Shown piece after piece: positions 41,462 through 50,758 of a stretch of DNA of 64,000 bases. Within the stretch, counting starts at the first letter, position 1. Each line of letters opens with the position of its first letter. The notes beneath the pieces were generated by a model. The model was not told the origin of the DNA and did not search any database. It saw only the letters and a list, made by a program, of their open reading frames with translations. This DNA comes from Roseovarius arcticus (GTDB lineage Bacteria > Pseudomonadota > Alphaproteobacteria > Rhodobacterales > Rhodobacteraceae), in contig NZ_SZZN01000001.1 in NCBI RefSeq assembly GCF_006125015.1, positions 806,001 to 870,000 on the forward strand, given 5' to 3'. The position numbers and the translations under genes were made by a program.

Positions 41462-42823
41462 ATGACTTCTAACGCAGTGTATTCCAGCACCTCCAGTCAG
41501 GCGTTCGACAATGCCAGAAATAACAAGCTGCGGCGATACCCATCCCCGGATACAGACGGCGAGCGGATTTATCCTTTGGTGTCCCCCAGCGTCTCTCCAG
41601 CATTTAGCATTGGCAAGAGCGACTCTATTTTCGCGATAGGATCATGCTTTGCCAGAAACCTCGAAGGGGCGCTGCACAAAGCTGGAATGAATGTCCTCAG
41701 CCGCCAGATCGACCTTGGAAAAATAGGTGAGGAGGTCGGCGCGGCATCGAATTTCCTTAACAAATACACCGCGGCGTCGATCCTGAATGACCTGAGATGG
41801 GCGCTGGAAAGAGACAGTTTTCCGGGTGAGGACATCATCTATGCTGTGCGCGATGGTGTCTATTGCGACCCGCAACTGGGCCTGATCCGCTTGCCCTATC
41901 CGCTTGCCGACATCATGGACATGCGCACGCGCTATTTGGACGCGATGGCGCAGGTGAATGACGCGGATGTGGTCATCATAACCCTGGGATATGTAGAGAC
42001 TTGGTTCGACAAAGAGCTTGGTCTTTATCTGAATATTGCGCCGCCACCGGCACTTTGCGCAAAGTTTCCAGATCGGTTCGAATTTCGTGTTTTGGGATTT
42101 GAGGATGTGCGTCTGGCACTCGAAGATATTTACGCGCTGTTGAAAAAACATCGCGCGAAACCACTCAAGATGCTGCTGACTGTGTCGCCGGTGCCGCTTG
42201 TCTCGACGTTTCGGGATGTGGATGTGCTGGTCGCGAATGCCTACTCAAAATCGGTCCAGCGCGCAGCAGCTGAGACATTTGTCGCGGACAAGCCGGATGT
42301 CGATTATTTTCCGTCCTACGAATCCGTGATCCTGTCGAACCCCACGGTTTGCTGGGCGAGGGGCGATTACAGACATGTCTCGCCGGATATTGTGGCGCGG
42401 ATCATGTCCAATGTGCTGGTTAGCTACGCGCCTGATTTCGATGCGCCCGGAGTCTATCAAGGCTCACCCATGACGCGTGAGGCGGTTTTTGCGACAGCGC
42501 GGCTGCTGGTCAAGCTGGGGGAGGGGGGCGCATTGGCAACGCTATTTTCGCAAAATCGCGCGCTTTTTGCGGCGGAAGACAAGCTATTGGCACAAATTTC
42601 GGACGCATTGCAAATCGCGGGCCATCTTATCCTAGCCGCCGATGCGCTTGAGGATAGGGTGACGCTCGCGCCAGAGAGGCCAAGGGTCTTGCAACGTCTG
42701 ATCTCACTGGTGAGCCAACATCCGGAGGATCAGGACAGGACACGTAAGCTGCTGAAAACCCATTCGCAGCTCTTTCCGGCGCGGTCGGATTTCAGGGCGC
42801 GGATCGAGAAAACGCTGGGCTAA
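41462..42823 (+). CDS. GSCFA-domain protein
   Basis: A 453-residue protein with the name-giving motif 'FAIGSCFARNLE' at residues 57-68, a SGNH/GDSL-hydrolase-like domain to about 330 ('VVIITLGYVETWFD', 'MLLTVSPVPLVSTF', 'CWARGDYRHVSPDIVARI'). The C-terminal 120 residues are helical and variable. The family sits in polysaccharide loci and may remove or add acyl groups on glycans; the function is not established. It is 280 bases after gmd, with no gene between, and faces the convergent FkbM gene. Confidence 0.82.
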   Translation: MTSNAVYSSTSSQAFDNARNNKLRRYPSPDTDGERIYPLVSPSVSPAFSIGKSDSIFAIGSCFARNLEGALHKAGMNVLSRQIDLGKIGEEVGAASNFLNKYTAASILNDLRWALERDSFPGEDIIYAVRDGVYCDPQLGLIRLPYPLADIMDMRTRYLDAMAQVNDADVVIITLGYVETWFDKELGLYLNIAPPPALCAKFPDRFEFRVLGFEDVRLALEDIYALLKKHRAKPLKMLLTVSPVPLVSTFRDVDVLVANAYSKSVQRAAAETFVADKPDVDYFPSYESVILSNPTVCWARGDYRHVSPDIVARIMSNVLVSYAPDFDAPGVYQGSPMTREAVFATARLLVKLGEGGALATLFSQNRALFAAEDKLLAQISDALQIAGHLILAADALEDRVTLAPERPRVLQRLISLVSQHPEDQDRTRKLLKTHSQLFPARSDFRARIEKTLG

Positions 42824-42828
42824 AGCGA

Positions 42829-43518
42829 TCAGTCCTGCTGCGCGGAAAAGACGGATCGGCGCACAAACAGAGCATCCCCCCAACCGAGGCGTTTCATCTC
42901 GCAATGCCCCAACTCAAAGCCCAGGGCCTCTAGGAACACGACGAAACGCGATATTGGCATGTCCCCTTGGTAGATGTCGCCAATGCTCACTTCCATCCAG
43001 ATGAAATCAATAGATTTGAGCGTGTTGAGCGCCCCCAGAATGACATGCTTTTCTGCGCCTTGAGTGTCGATAAACATCATGTCGTAATCTTCGGCGGCGA
43101 TGCCCTTTTCTGGCAATATCTTGTCTATGGTGCGTAGCTTCATCGCACGGGTTTCCGAAAAATGGATGTCGGGTTTGATTTTTTTGTGATTCTTCGGCTT
43201 GAGGAAGCTGGACGACTCGCCGGTGTTGCTTGACACATTAAAGTCCACGCTCTTGCCGTCTTCATCGCCGATCAGGGCATGAATGGCGCGGTAGCCGTCC
43301 ACTTCCAAAACGCGTTCTTCAAGTTGGCCAAAGGTTTCGTCAAGCGGATCGATGAACACCGCTTTTGTCACGCCGGAGCGCGACATCTTGGCGACCTCCC
43401 GCCCGTTATGCGCCCCGATTTGAATGACGCCGCGCGGCAATCTTTTGAATCTGGATTTGACTATTTCAATGGCACGCAGGCCGGATTTTACCGGCGCGAG
43501 ATCACTCTTGGAATTCAT
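42829..43518 (-). CDS. FkbM family methyltransferase
   Basis: A 229-residue SAM-dependent methyltransferase. 'RGVIQIGAHNGREVAKMSR' is the SAM loop and 'DYDMMFIDTQGAEKHVILGA' the FkbM acidic motif. FkbM enzymes methylate hydroxyls of sugars or macrolides, so a glycan O-methyl group is likely here. The start at MNSKSDL (43518) fits the family better than the longer frame. It follows a glycosyltransferase gene on the minus strand with 28 bases between. Confidence 0.82.
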   Translation of the reverse strand: MNSKSDLAPVKSGLRAIEIVKSRFKRLPRGVIQIGAHNGREVAKMSRSGVTKAVFIDPLDETFGQLEERVLEVDGYRAIHALIGDEDGKSVDFNVSSNTGESSSFLKPKNHKKIKPDIHFSETRAMKLRTIDKILPEKGIAAEDYDMMFIDTQGAEKHVILGALNTLKSIDFIWMEVSIGDIYQGDMPISRFVVFLEALGFELGHCEMKRLGWGDALFVRRSVFSAQQD

Positions 43519-43546
43519 TGTTCTGCCAACCCTGTTTCGTGTCTGC

Positions 43547-44539
43547 TTACACCGCAGACATCTTGTTTTCATAAAGCCATTTGCGAAACGGCTCCCAATC
43601 TTCTCGGGCTTGCAAATCTGCGATCTTCGCGCGGTGCCACTCACAGGCGTCGCGGTGCAGTTTCTGCAATACCGGATCGTCCAGCAGTCGCCTTAAGTTT
43701 GGTTTTGCGCGGTCCGCCAACGGCAGAATGCTGTTGTCTTCGACCTTGTTAATATTCATGTCCCGCCAATAGGTTTCGGCCTGATCGACGTTGATGTGGT
43801 TTGTCCGGCCTCTGTCCCTTTTCGCCATGAAACTCTCAACCGACCGCACAGAATAGTGGTGGATACGCCCGAAGTCGTGCGTAAATCCGGGCCAGGCCCG
43901 CCAGCCGACATCCTTGGCCGGGTATAACTGCCCGCCGCCATCGCGCCACTTGATCCCTGCCAGCTTGTCATCTGGCGTATCCTTGGGGCGATGCGGTCCA
44001 AATCGGCCAAAGCTACCATTGTTACGAAACAGTGTTTTCAGCCCAAAGGCTCTGCCAGAGGCGTAGTCGACAGGGTGATCGGCCATCAGAAACTGCTCGG
44101 TGATCGGCGTGTCGCTATAGGCCTCCACGCCGCCACATCCAAACAGCCGCCACGCCATGGAGATCGCATCGGCGGGGCCGCTGTGCTCTATCAGGGACTG
44201 GATGGTGCGCGCCCCGGCGGTGATGTTGATAAACTCGTCCGCATCAAGGCACATCAGCCATTCCGCGTTCATCACCATGGGATGTTTGCGCGCGCGTCTC
44301 AGCGCTTGATGCTGTGGATTGCCGCCGGGTTTTACCGGGTTGTCGACGTGACTGGCAAGGCCCAGCTCTTCAAGCCTGCGCGCAATAAGGTCCGTGCCAT
44401 CGGCACAGTCGTTTGTGTAGATAACGATGCCGTTAAAGCCTAGCGACATATTATGCGCGACCCATTCGAGCATGAAAGGGCCTTCGTTCTTCATTGTCGT
44501 GAAGATTACAAATTGCGATGGTGGCATGGCTGCTTTCAT
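43547..44539 (-). CDS. Glycosyltransferase family 2/92-like
   Basis: A 330-residue GT-A protein. 'TTMKNEGPFMLEWVAHNMSL' then GFNGIVIYTNDCADGT is the N-terminal signature of the Glyco_tranf_2_4 group. The catalytic DxD is in 'WLMCLDADEFINI', and 'WRLFGCGGVEAYSDTPITEQ' follows. It would transfer a sugar from a nucleotide donor at the cytoplasmic side. The C-terminus is basic (KIADLQAREDWEPFRKWLYE). It belongs to the five-gene minus-strand glycan group. Confidence 0.85.
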   Translation of the reverse strand: MKAAMPPSQFVIFTTMKNEGPFMLEWVAHNMSLGFNGIVIYTNDCADGTDLIARRLEELGLASHVDNPVKPGGNPQHQALRRARKHPMVMNAEWLMCLDADEFINITAGARTIQSLIEHSGPADAISMAWRLFGCGGVEAYSDTPITEQFLMADHPVDYASGRAFGLKTLFRNNGSFGRFGPHRPKDTPDDKLAGIKWRDGGGQLYPAKDVGWRAWPGFTHDFGRIHHYSVRSVESFMAKRDRGRTNHINVDQAETYWRDMNINKVEDNSILPLADRAKPNLRRLLDDPVLQKLHRDACEWHRAKIADLQAREDWEPFRKWLYENKMSAV

Positions 44540-44573
44540 GTCCGTATCAATAGCAGATACCGGGCGTTTTGGC

Positions 44574-45425
44574 CTAGACCCCGGGCTCTTTTCTTACGAA
44601 TAAATGTGCTGTGAGCGCCGGATTTACCTCATGTTTCTTGCACAGGTCATCGGCGTAGGAGCCATCCAGCGGCATCCCGTCACTAAGCGCGAAAATATTT
44701 CGAAACCGCCTGCCGTAGAAATGAACCGAGATTGTCTGATCGGTGATTGCGGCCAGAACCTCTTTCTTCAGATGTGGGCGATGAAAAGAACGGGTTGCCG
44801 AGAACGGCACCGGGTACAGCACCGGCCCCTCAAACGCATGCTTCACTTCGCCGGACTGGTGGGCGAAATAATGCAGCGCCTCGGGTCCGCAAACACCCCA
44901 AGGCATCAGGGACATGTGAAAGCCGTTTCCGGCCTCTTTCAGTTGGCGCAGTTCCTCCTGCCTTTTGGCAGGGGCCCATGGTGGAATGGGATATTCGTCT
45001 TGTGTCAGATCCAGCATGGATTTCAGGATTTCCGATGTCTTTGGAAGCCCTAGAACACCGGTGCAGATTATTCGCCTCTTGTCGGTGCCCCATCCGTAGA
45101 AAAATCCGTGATCCGGTATCTCAAACGGCTCTAGGCAATAGGCATCGGTGTCGATCCACAGATAGTCAGTCAGGTTTAACATTCGCAGGCGAAAGACGTC
45201 TGAATGAAACGCGGGGCTGCCTGTGTTGGCGTGATAAATGATCTCATCCGTCGGCATGATTTCACGCGCATCGCGAACCTCAACGCCATCTGGGACTGAT
45301 TTGACCTCATCATAGACATACAGAATGGTGCGATGGCCGTTTTCAATAAAGGACATCAGGCAAATCTGCTCCATCCAGGTCAGTTCTGGGCCGATCCAAA
45401 GGCTGGCGACATCGTAGAGCTTCAT
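44574..45425 (-). CDS. DXD-type glycosyltransferase
   Basis: A 283-residue protein. 'ENGHRTILYVYDEV' and 'AFHSDVFRLRMLNLTDYLWI' then DTDAYCLEPF give the DxD sugar-donor site of the Gly_transf_sug (Och1-like/capsular) group. I started at MKLYDVAS (45425) because AAAGGGAA precedes it by eight bases. A GTG at 45461 overlapping the previous stop (GTGA) is an alternative. The sugar and acceptor are unknown. Confidence 0.8.
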   Translation of the reverse strand: MKLYDVASLWIGPELTWMEQICLMSFIENGHRTILYVYDEVKSVPDGVEVRDAREIMPTDEIIYHANTGSPAFHSDVFRLRMLNLTDYLWIDTDAYCLEPFEIPDHGFFYGWGTDKRRIICTGVLGLPKTSEILKSMLDLTQDEYPIPPWAPAKRQEELRQLKEAGNGFHMSLMPWGVCGPEALHYFAHQSGEVKHAFEGPVLYPVPFSATRSFHRPHLKKEVLAAITDQTISVHFYGRRFRNIFALSDGMPLDGSYADDLCKKHEVNPALTAHLFVRKEPGV

Positions 45426-45457
45426 CGGCGCATTCCCTTTGCGGCTGTCACGGGCAT

Positions 45458-46144
45458 TCACAATTTTCGAAACAGCACCACGCCGCCATGTGACACGCGC
45501 TGATCATAGTAAAACCCTTGCGCCGATAGAGCGTCGAAACAGGCCTTGATACCTCTGGCCCGGATATAGCGGGTGTGCAGCTCGACATAAATTTTCCGGA
45601 CGCTGCCCAGATCTGCGTCGCGAAAAATGTCCCGCTCGCCGCCCTCTATGTCGACAATCATGGCGGTGGCGCCTGCGTCCTTGATCAGGTCCGACAGGAC
45701 TTCTTGCGATATCCGCTCGACCGAGACAGGATCGCGCCCCGGATCAAGCGAGGACGACCAAAACGGCTCTCTGATGTAGAAATTCATCTCTTTTTCGGGC
45801 GAGAGGTCTGCGTTTCCGGACACAGCGACACAGTTTTTGACGGTGGTATTGCTGAGGCCCTGCATGTCATGCGCCCGGCGAATGTATTCGGCCAACTTAG
45901 GGTTCGCCTCGACGCAAGTGACGTGGGCGACGCCGATAACCTTAGCAATATACGATGAGATATAGCCAATGCCTGCGCCCAACTCCAGCACCCGGTCCTC
46001 AGGATCCAGAAACATAGGCGTCGCCAGAACCTCGGGGCGCTCGTAATTGCCACGTGTCAATGCGGCGGCGACCTGAGGGGTTATGATTGCGTCATCATGC
46101 GGCAGGCGGACGCCGTTCAATTCATAGATGTGTCCATCTGGCAC
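45458..46144 (-). CDS. FkbM family methyltransferase, second copy
   Basis: A 228-residue SAM-dependent methyltransferase with 'DRVLELGAGIGYISSYIAKV' as the SAM loop, 'VTCVEANPKLAEYIRRAHDM', and the acidic 'AMIVDIEGGERDIF' motif. Its sequence is clearly different from the FkbM protein at 42829, so the two probably methylate different positions. It starts five bases after the stop of the GT-like/hydrolase gene and its own stop overlaps a GTG of the next gene. Confidence 0.85.
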   Translation of the reverse strand: MPDGHIYELNGVRLPHDDAIITPQVAAALTRGNYERPEVLATPMFLDPEDRVLELGAGIGYISSYIAKVIGVAHVTCVEANPKLAEYIRRAHDMQGLSNTTVKNCVAVSGNADLSPEKEMNFYIREPFWSSSLDPGRDPVSVERISQEVLSDLIKDAGATAMIVDIEGGERDIFRDADLGSVRKIYVELHTRYIRARGIKACFDALSAQGFYYDQRVSHGGVVLFRKL

Positions 46145-46149
46145 CGGCT

Positions 46150-47841
46150 CTACCTCGTCTTTACTGCCTCAGGTGCGTTGTCGCGGTTTTTGGCCTTTCG
46201 AAAGGCGGGGCCGACACGCAACGCAAGCTCTTTATGCCCCTTTTGCACAAGCGTCTCTTCGAGAGATCTTTTGTACCAAGGGAGTTTTCTTCGACCGCGA
46301 TATAGCCGGTAAAAAACATCTTCCGTCAATGTTCCTTCGATCATTTTTGTCATGACTGGCTTGAGAAGGTCGGCGCGGTTGAGAAAAACCGGGGAGAAGT
46401 GGCCGGAGTACCACGCCTTGAGCTTTATCACGTTCGGAGTGGTCAGCCGGTCAACATGCCGCTGGTCCAGATCGAAATTTGGATCGGAAATCACGACAAC
46501 CTGCTCTGCGGGCTCAATCTCAAACGCCGCATCGGAAAAGGGCAGCCGCCAATTTCTGAGCCGGCCCATGCTAAACCGCGTCTCCCATGGCACGATGTCT
46601 TCGTCCAACGTGGATTGCGGGCTAAAGGCCAGCACGCGCGCGCCGGGCGACAGTGATGAAAAAGCCAGCGCCGCGAAACCGCCCATGGAGGTGCCGGTGA
46701 AAATGACGTTTTTGTAGCCGCGGAACAGGCCCTGATCGCGCATGGCCTCCATCTCGGCTATCAGGTTCGGTTCCCGAAACCAGTCCTTGCGATGCGCCAG
46801 CACCCCCAGATGGGCGCATCCCTGCTGGCGCAAAACCTTGTACGCCCATGGCGCGCGCTGCGGCGAAAGATTGTTAACAGCAGAGAGGTTGTCGAATGTC
46901 ACGACAAGCGTATCCGAGGGGCGCTGGATCAGGACCAGACTGCTGTGCTCAAGCCGCTTGAAAGAGCCGGGAATAGGGCCAGCGGGACGGATTTCGGTGT
47001 ACCAGTCGGGGACGTCTTGCTGGCTGGCCTCGGTGTCTGCTCCGTCGGGATTTTCGGCGAGGTTAAGCGCAGTGGGATCAAGGCCGGCAGGGTCTTTCCT
47101 TGGATTCTCAGACAGCCCTAAGGTCTTAATTTGGTCCACTGACCACGGGCGCTGCGGCAATTGGTTATTAATATAGTCAGTGAGCCCTGAGACCCTCGAC
47201 CCGCAACCAAGCATTGTAGGGTCAACCTCTGCCGAGAGCTTGATAACAGCACCCAGCGTATCGCGCGGCGACGGTTGTGCGGCCCCCCAAAGGACGGAAT
47301 TCGGGTCAATCCTCAGGCCTGAGCCGCCGAGCCATATACAGTCGGTCTCGTCCGATGGGATAATCGGCCTTTGGCCGTTGTGGCTGTGAAATGCGCCCAT
47401 GCGGAACAGGGTCCGGAAATCCGCATGTGCTTGGTTATCTGGGTTTTTTTGTTCAACAATCGGCATGGCCCATGCTGCAAAATCGGTATCAAGCGCTGAC
47501 ACTTCCTGCGCGATGGGTCCGAACCCAGGTCCGATGGTGAGGTATTCTCCGACGTTCAGCGCCATAGCCCGCGTGTTATCGGGCCATGCCTCCTCGCTCA
47601 TTTCCGTGTGGGCTGCAGATTTAAGGGGGGTGCCGACATCAATGGTCAACGGCTTGATCTGGACGCGCCCCGCATTTTCGAAATCAGCGATTTCGGATGG
47701 CTGGTTGAATAGGCGCGGCGGCTGGTAAATTACGATTTGGTCAAAGCCCAGAGACAGGTGGTAAACCAACCATTTTTCAAGGTCTGGCGTCACTTCTGAA
47801 ATATATGAAATTAAAACAAAAGTGTTCGTCGCCGACGGCAT
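46150..47841 (-). CDS. Fusion of a degenerate GT92-like domain and an alpha/beta-hydrolase-like domain
   Basis: A 563-residue protein. Residues 1-60 ('ISYISEVTPDLEKWLVYHLS' then LGFDQIVIYQPP) look like the start of the family-2/92 glycosyltransferases, but the LDADEF position reads ALNVGEYLTI, so the DxD is absent. Residues about 290-500 resemble an alpha/beta hydrolase: 'LVVTFDNLSAVNNLSPQRAP', and nucleophile elbow 'FTGTSMGGFAALAFSSLSPG' with S385, plus 'VVVISDPNFDLD' and 'AWYSGHFSPVF' for the acid and histidine. It could be a glycan acyl-modifying enzyme. First gene of the minus-strand glycan group. Confidence 0.6.
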   Translation of the reverse strand: MPSATNTFVLISYISEVTPDLEKWLVYHLSLGFDQIVIYQPPRLFNQPSEIADFENAGRVQIKPLTIDVGTPLKSAAHTEMSEEAWPDNTRAMALNVGEYLTIGPGFGPIAQEVSALDTDFAAWAMPIVEQKNPDNQAHADFRTLFRMGAFHSHNGQRPIIPSDETDCIWLGGSGLRIDPNSVLWGAAQPSPRDTLGAVIKLSAEVDPTMLGCGSRVSGLTDYINNQLPQRPWSVDQIKTLGLSENPRKDPAGLDPTALNLAENPDGADTEASQQDVPDWYTEIRPAGPIPGSFKRLEHSSLVLIQRPSDTLVVTFDNLSAVNNLSPQRAPWAYKVLRQQGCAHLGVLAHRKDWFREPNLIAEMEAMRDQGLFRGYKNVIFTGTSMGGFAALAFSSLSPGARVLAFSPQSTLDEDIVPWETRFSMGRLRNWRLPFSDAAFEIEPAEQVVVISDPNFDLDQRHVDRLTTPNVIKLKAWYSGHFSPVFLNRADLLKPVMTKMIEGTLTEDVFYRLYRGRRKLPWYKRSLEETLVQKGHKELALRVGPAFRKAKNRDNAPEAVKTR

Positions 47842-47894
47842 GAATGAAGTTCTTTCTTAACGGTTTGGGTTGAGTTATACAACGCGTACATGGA

Positions 47895-49928
47895 ATGCTA
47901 CAAGGCGCGTCTGTTTCAAGCATGAGCACTGTGGAAACCAAGAAACGCGGCCATTTCATTTGTCTGCGCAGGGATCAACTGGGCGCGCGTTTGCTGATGA
48001 TCCTGAACTGTATCCGGCTTTCCGAAGATTTTGGTTTTGATTACCTAATCAACTGGTTTCCGCGAAACGCTGCCGCGCCCAAGCTGGCCAACCCAGACGA
48101 GCTTTTCTCGCAAGATTATATGGACCGTCATTTCATTTCGAATGACGAATATGAGGCAATGCGCGATGGCGCCCAGCCGTTGCATGCATTTTTTCAGGAC
48201 AAGACACCGGATCGCCTGCTGAAACACCTGAATGGCGGGAACCATATTTTGCTGGAGGAAGGCTTTGAGGTTGCCGTGTTCCAATGGGAGAACGAGGAGC
48301 AGATCGCGGATCGGTATCGCGGATTCATCAAAAAAATCGAACTGAATTCGCTTGTCGCGAGCAAGATGGCCGAAATTGATCAGGCGGTTGGCCCAAGCTC
48401 GGCCGGGTCGGTCTCATACCACGTGCGGCGCGGAGATATCCTGAATGAGGACCCTTGGAAGCACGGCATGTGGCCTGCCAAGATTGAGCCGGATGAGCTA
48501 TATCTGAAGCATTTGGAAATTGGCCAGCCTCAGATGGCACTGGTCTTTTCCGATCTGGATGAAAGTATCGAGCGGCTGCAAAAAGAGCATCCCAATGTCC
48601 GCGGGATCAAAGGGCTGATCACTGTATCTGACTGCACACCCTGCCAGCAGGATTTTCTTGAGCTCTATGCGATGTCGCGTACTGAGAAGATCGTGGCCCC
48701 AGTTATCAGCGCGTTCAGTAGCGCGGCCGCGCGGCTGAGTGGTCGCGACAGGCGCAGATTTGTCGATGTCTTGGAGCCCGCGCAGATTAATGACGCCTAT
48801 GACCGGGTGGCTGACCGGTTTCGGGGGGGCTTGCACAATTTCGTAAACCTCAGCGAAGCCGCGCATGTTTTTTCTCGCCTTTCTCGCCATCTGGCGATGA
48901 ATGACAGGGAGCAGGAAGGCTATGACATTGGCAAATCCTTGCTGGAGGCCGGCACCGACAACGCGTTTCTGCCGTTGCTGCATGCGGTAAACTGCATCTA
49001 TCTGTCCCAGTGGCAGGAGGCTAAAATCAACCTCGACAAAGCCATGTCTGCGCCCGGCCTTTGGAAAGAGGATTATGCCTCAGCGATGGCTCTGCTGTCT
49101 CATGTGAATGCGGCGTTGGGCGATCCGATCGGCGCAAGGCGGCTTTGGCTGCGCGCGTTTTGGGCAAAGCCGCATCTGCCGGACGTTATTGTCGCCGGCT
49201 CAGCCTTGATGGAGAGGCACAGATTGAAATCTGGGCCCGATCTTACCTTTGATATCAAACTGCTGCGCTCTCAGCGTCTGCCCTACATCCAGAGGGATAT
49301 CCTGACTGTTCAGCGCAAAATGATAAAACGAAAGCCGGTGGATTTCTCTCTTTTGACGATTGAATGGCGCAGCCTCGTTCTGGACCGAAAGGCAAAGCGC
49401 TTGTTGATGGATCAAAAGATTCTCAAGCGTATACGGACACTGGTTGCCCAAACCTCGCCCGATCCGGGCTTTGATAGCTTCCGCGGCCTTTTGCAACACT
49501 ATGTCGGCAGGTCCAAAGCCGCCCGTGCCCTGACAGCCGAAGCGATCGAAGCCGCACCGGAGGATTTTCTGGTGAACAAGCGCCGCGCCGAGGTGCTGTG
49601 GGCCGCAAATCAGCCGGTCCGGGCGATCCGGCACATGCGAAAGCTGACAGAGCTGGAGCCGTCCAATCCCTTCGGTCATTTCATGCTCGCCAGATGCCTT
49701 GAGCAAAATGAGAAACCCGCTGAGGCATTGCACCATTACCGCGAGGCGGCGTCCTTAGATTGCTCCACCCCGGCGATTCACGCGGCCTTAGCCAATTGCC
49801 TTAGCGATCAGGGCCAGTTTGATCCCGCGATAGAGGCGTTCGCAACCGCCAGCGCGCTTGCACCCACTTTTCAAAAGTTCTCAAACCAAGGCGAGAGGCT
49901 GGCACGCAAGCTTGCAAATAGTGGCTAA
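47895..49928 (+). CDS. Fucosyltransferase-like domain fused to TPR repeats
   Basis: A 677-residue protein. The N-terminal 290 residues contain 'GSVSYHVRRGDILNEDPW'; the HVRRGD at 176-181 is the GDP-fucose-binding motif of alpha-1,2/1,6-fucosyltransferases (HxRRxD). 'MALVFSDLDESI' and 'LELYAMSRTEKIVAPVISAF' then SSAAARLSG fit the later motifs. The C-terminal half is helical with TPRs ('PSNPFGHFMLARCLEQNEKP' then AEALHHYREAASLD). The gmd gene 6 kb upstream could supply the donor pathway. The start is uncertain: MSTVET at 47922 is an alternative and neither has a clear ribosome site. Confidence 0.65.
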   Translation: MLQGASVSSMSTVETKKRGHFICLRRDQLGARLLMILNCIRLSEDFGFDYLINWFPRNAAAPKLANPDELFSQDYMDRHFISNDEYEAMRDGAQPLHAFFQDKTPDRLLKHLNGGNHILLEEGFEVAVFQWENEEQIADRYRGFIKKIELNSLVASKMAEIDQAVGPSSAGSVSYHVRRGDILNEDPWKHGMWPAKIEPDELYLKHLEIGQPQMALVFSDLDESIERLQKEHPNVRGIKGLITVSDCTPCQQDFLELYAMSRTEKIVAPVISAFSSAAARLSGRDRRRFVDVLEPAQINDAYDRVADRFRGGLHNFVNLSEAAHVFSRLSRHLAMNDREQEGYDIGKSLLEAGTDNAFLPLLHAVNCIYLSQWQEAKINLDKAMSAPGLWKEDYASAMALLSHVNAALGDPIGARRLWLRAFWAKPHLPDVIVAGSALMERHRLKSGPDLTFDIKLLRSQRLPYIQRDILTVQRKMIKRKPVDFSLLTIEWRSLVLDRKAKRLLMDQKILKRIRTLVAQTSPDPGFDSFRGLLQHYVGRSKAARALTAEAIEAAPEDFLVNKRRAEVLWAANQPVRAIRHMRKLTELEPSNPFGHFMLARCLEQNEKPAEALHHYREAASLDCSTPAIHAALANCLSDQGQFDPAIEAFATASALAPTFQKFSNQGERLARKLANSG

Positions 49929-50027
49929 AGGGCTGGCCCCGGCCTGCGATTTCAAAGTGGAAACAAGACCTCTCTCTATGCTAATCGCCGATAAGAGAAG
50001 TCTGGCCGCGGGCGGGAGAAGATACAG

Positions 50028-50702
50028 ATGATCATTTCACACAGCCGCAAATTTGTGTTTGTGAAAACAAAGAAGACGGCGGGCACATCAATAGAATGTG
50101 CACTTGCCCCGCATCTTGAGCCCGGTGATCTGGCCTCCCCACTGGTCGAGCATGAGCCGCAGTACCGGCGGTTTTCCAAGGAATTTGTCCGTATCTTGCG
50201 TGAAAAGGACAGTGGCATCAGAGCACGCAATCCGCACCTTCCTGCCAGCGTGGTTTCGCGGCACTTCAGCAAAGAGACAGAAGGCTACTATTCGTTCTGC
50301 GTCGAGCGGAACCCATGGGACAAGGCAATTTCCGCGTTCTTTTTCTGGATCTCAAAACATCCGGTCGATCCGTCCCGGCCAGATGAGGAGAACTTTTTGG
50401 AGTTCGCACAAAGTGAGCGGCTCAGCTTTTTTTCGGATTTCGATGCCTACATGCTAAGCGGCAAGCCGCAGGTGGATCGTATACTGTCCTTTGAGAGCCT
50501 CGCAGAGGAATTCTCGGAGGTAGCGGCGTCGATTGGGCTGCCCGACATCACCATTGGCCGGATCAGAGCCAAGGGGGAAATTCGGCCAAAGAACGCGCAC
50601 TCTCTTGAGCAGTTCTACGGCGCTGACCTCGACAATCTGGCGGCAAAGCGCGTCCGGTCGGTGTTTGCGCGCGAAATAGAGTATTTTGGCTACGCGCTGT
50701 AA
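50028..50702 (+). CDS. Sulfotransferase family protein
   Basis: A 224-residue protein. 'FVFVKTKKTAGTSIECAL' is the 5'-phosphosulfate loop and 'YYSFCVERNPWDKAISAFFF' the 3'-phosphate motif of PAPS-dependent sulfotransferases. The small size matches the bacterial sulfotransferase-2 group that decorates surface polysaccharides. It is the last gene of the glycan island, 99 bases after the TPR protein on the same strand. No PAPS-synthesis gene is in the window. Confidence 0.83.
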   Translation: MIISHSRKFVFVKTKKTAGTSIECALAPHLEPGDLASPLVEHEPQYRRFSKEFVRILREKDSGIRARNPHLPASVVSRHFSKETEGYYSFCVERNPWDKAISAFFFWISKHPVDPSRPDEENFLEFAQSERLSFFSDFDAYMLSGKPQVDRILSFESLAEEFSEVAASIGLPDITIGRIRAKGEIRPKNAHSLEQFYGADLDNLAAKRVRSVFAREIEYFGYAL

Positions 50703-50758
50703 GGCGTCCTGCGAAGTCTGAGCATCTAAACCCCGCCACCTAGATAACGTGCGTCTTC

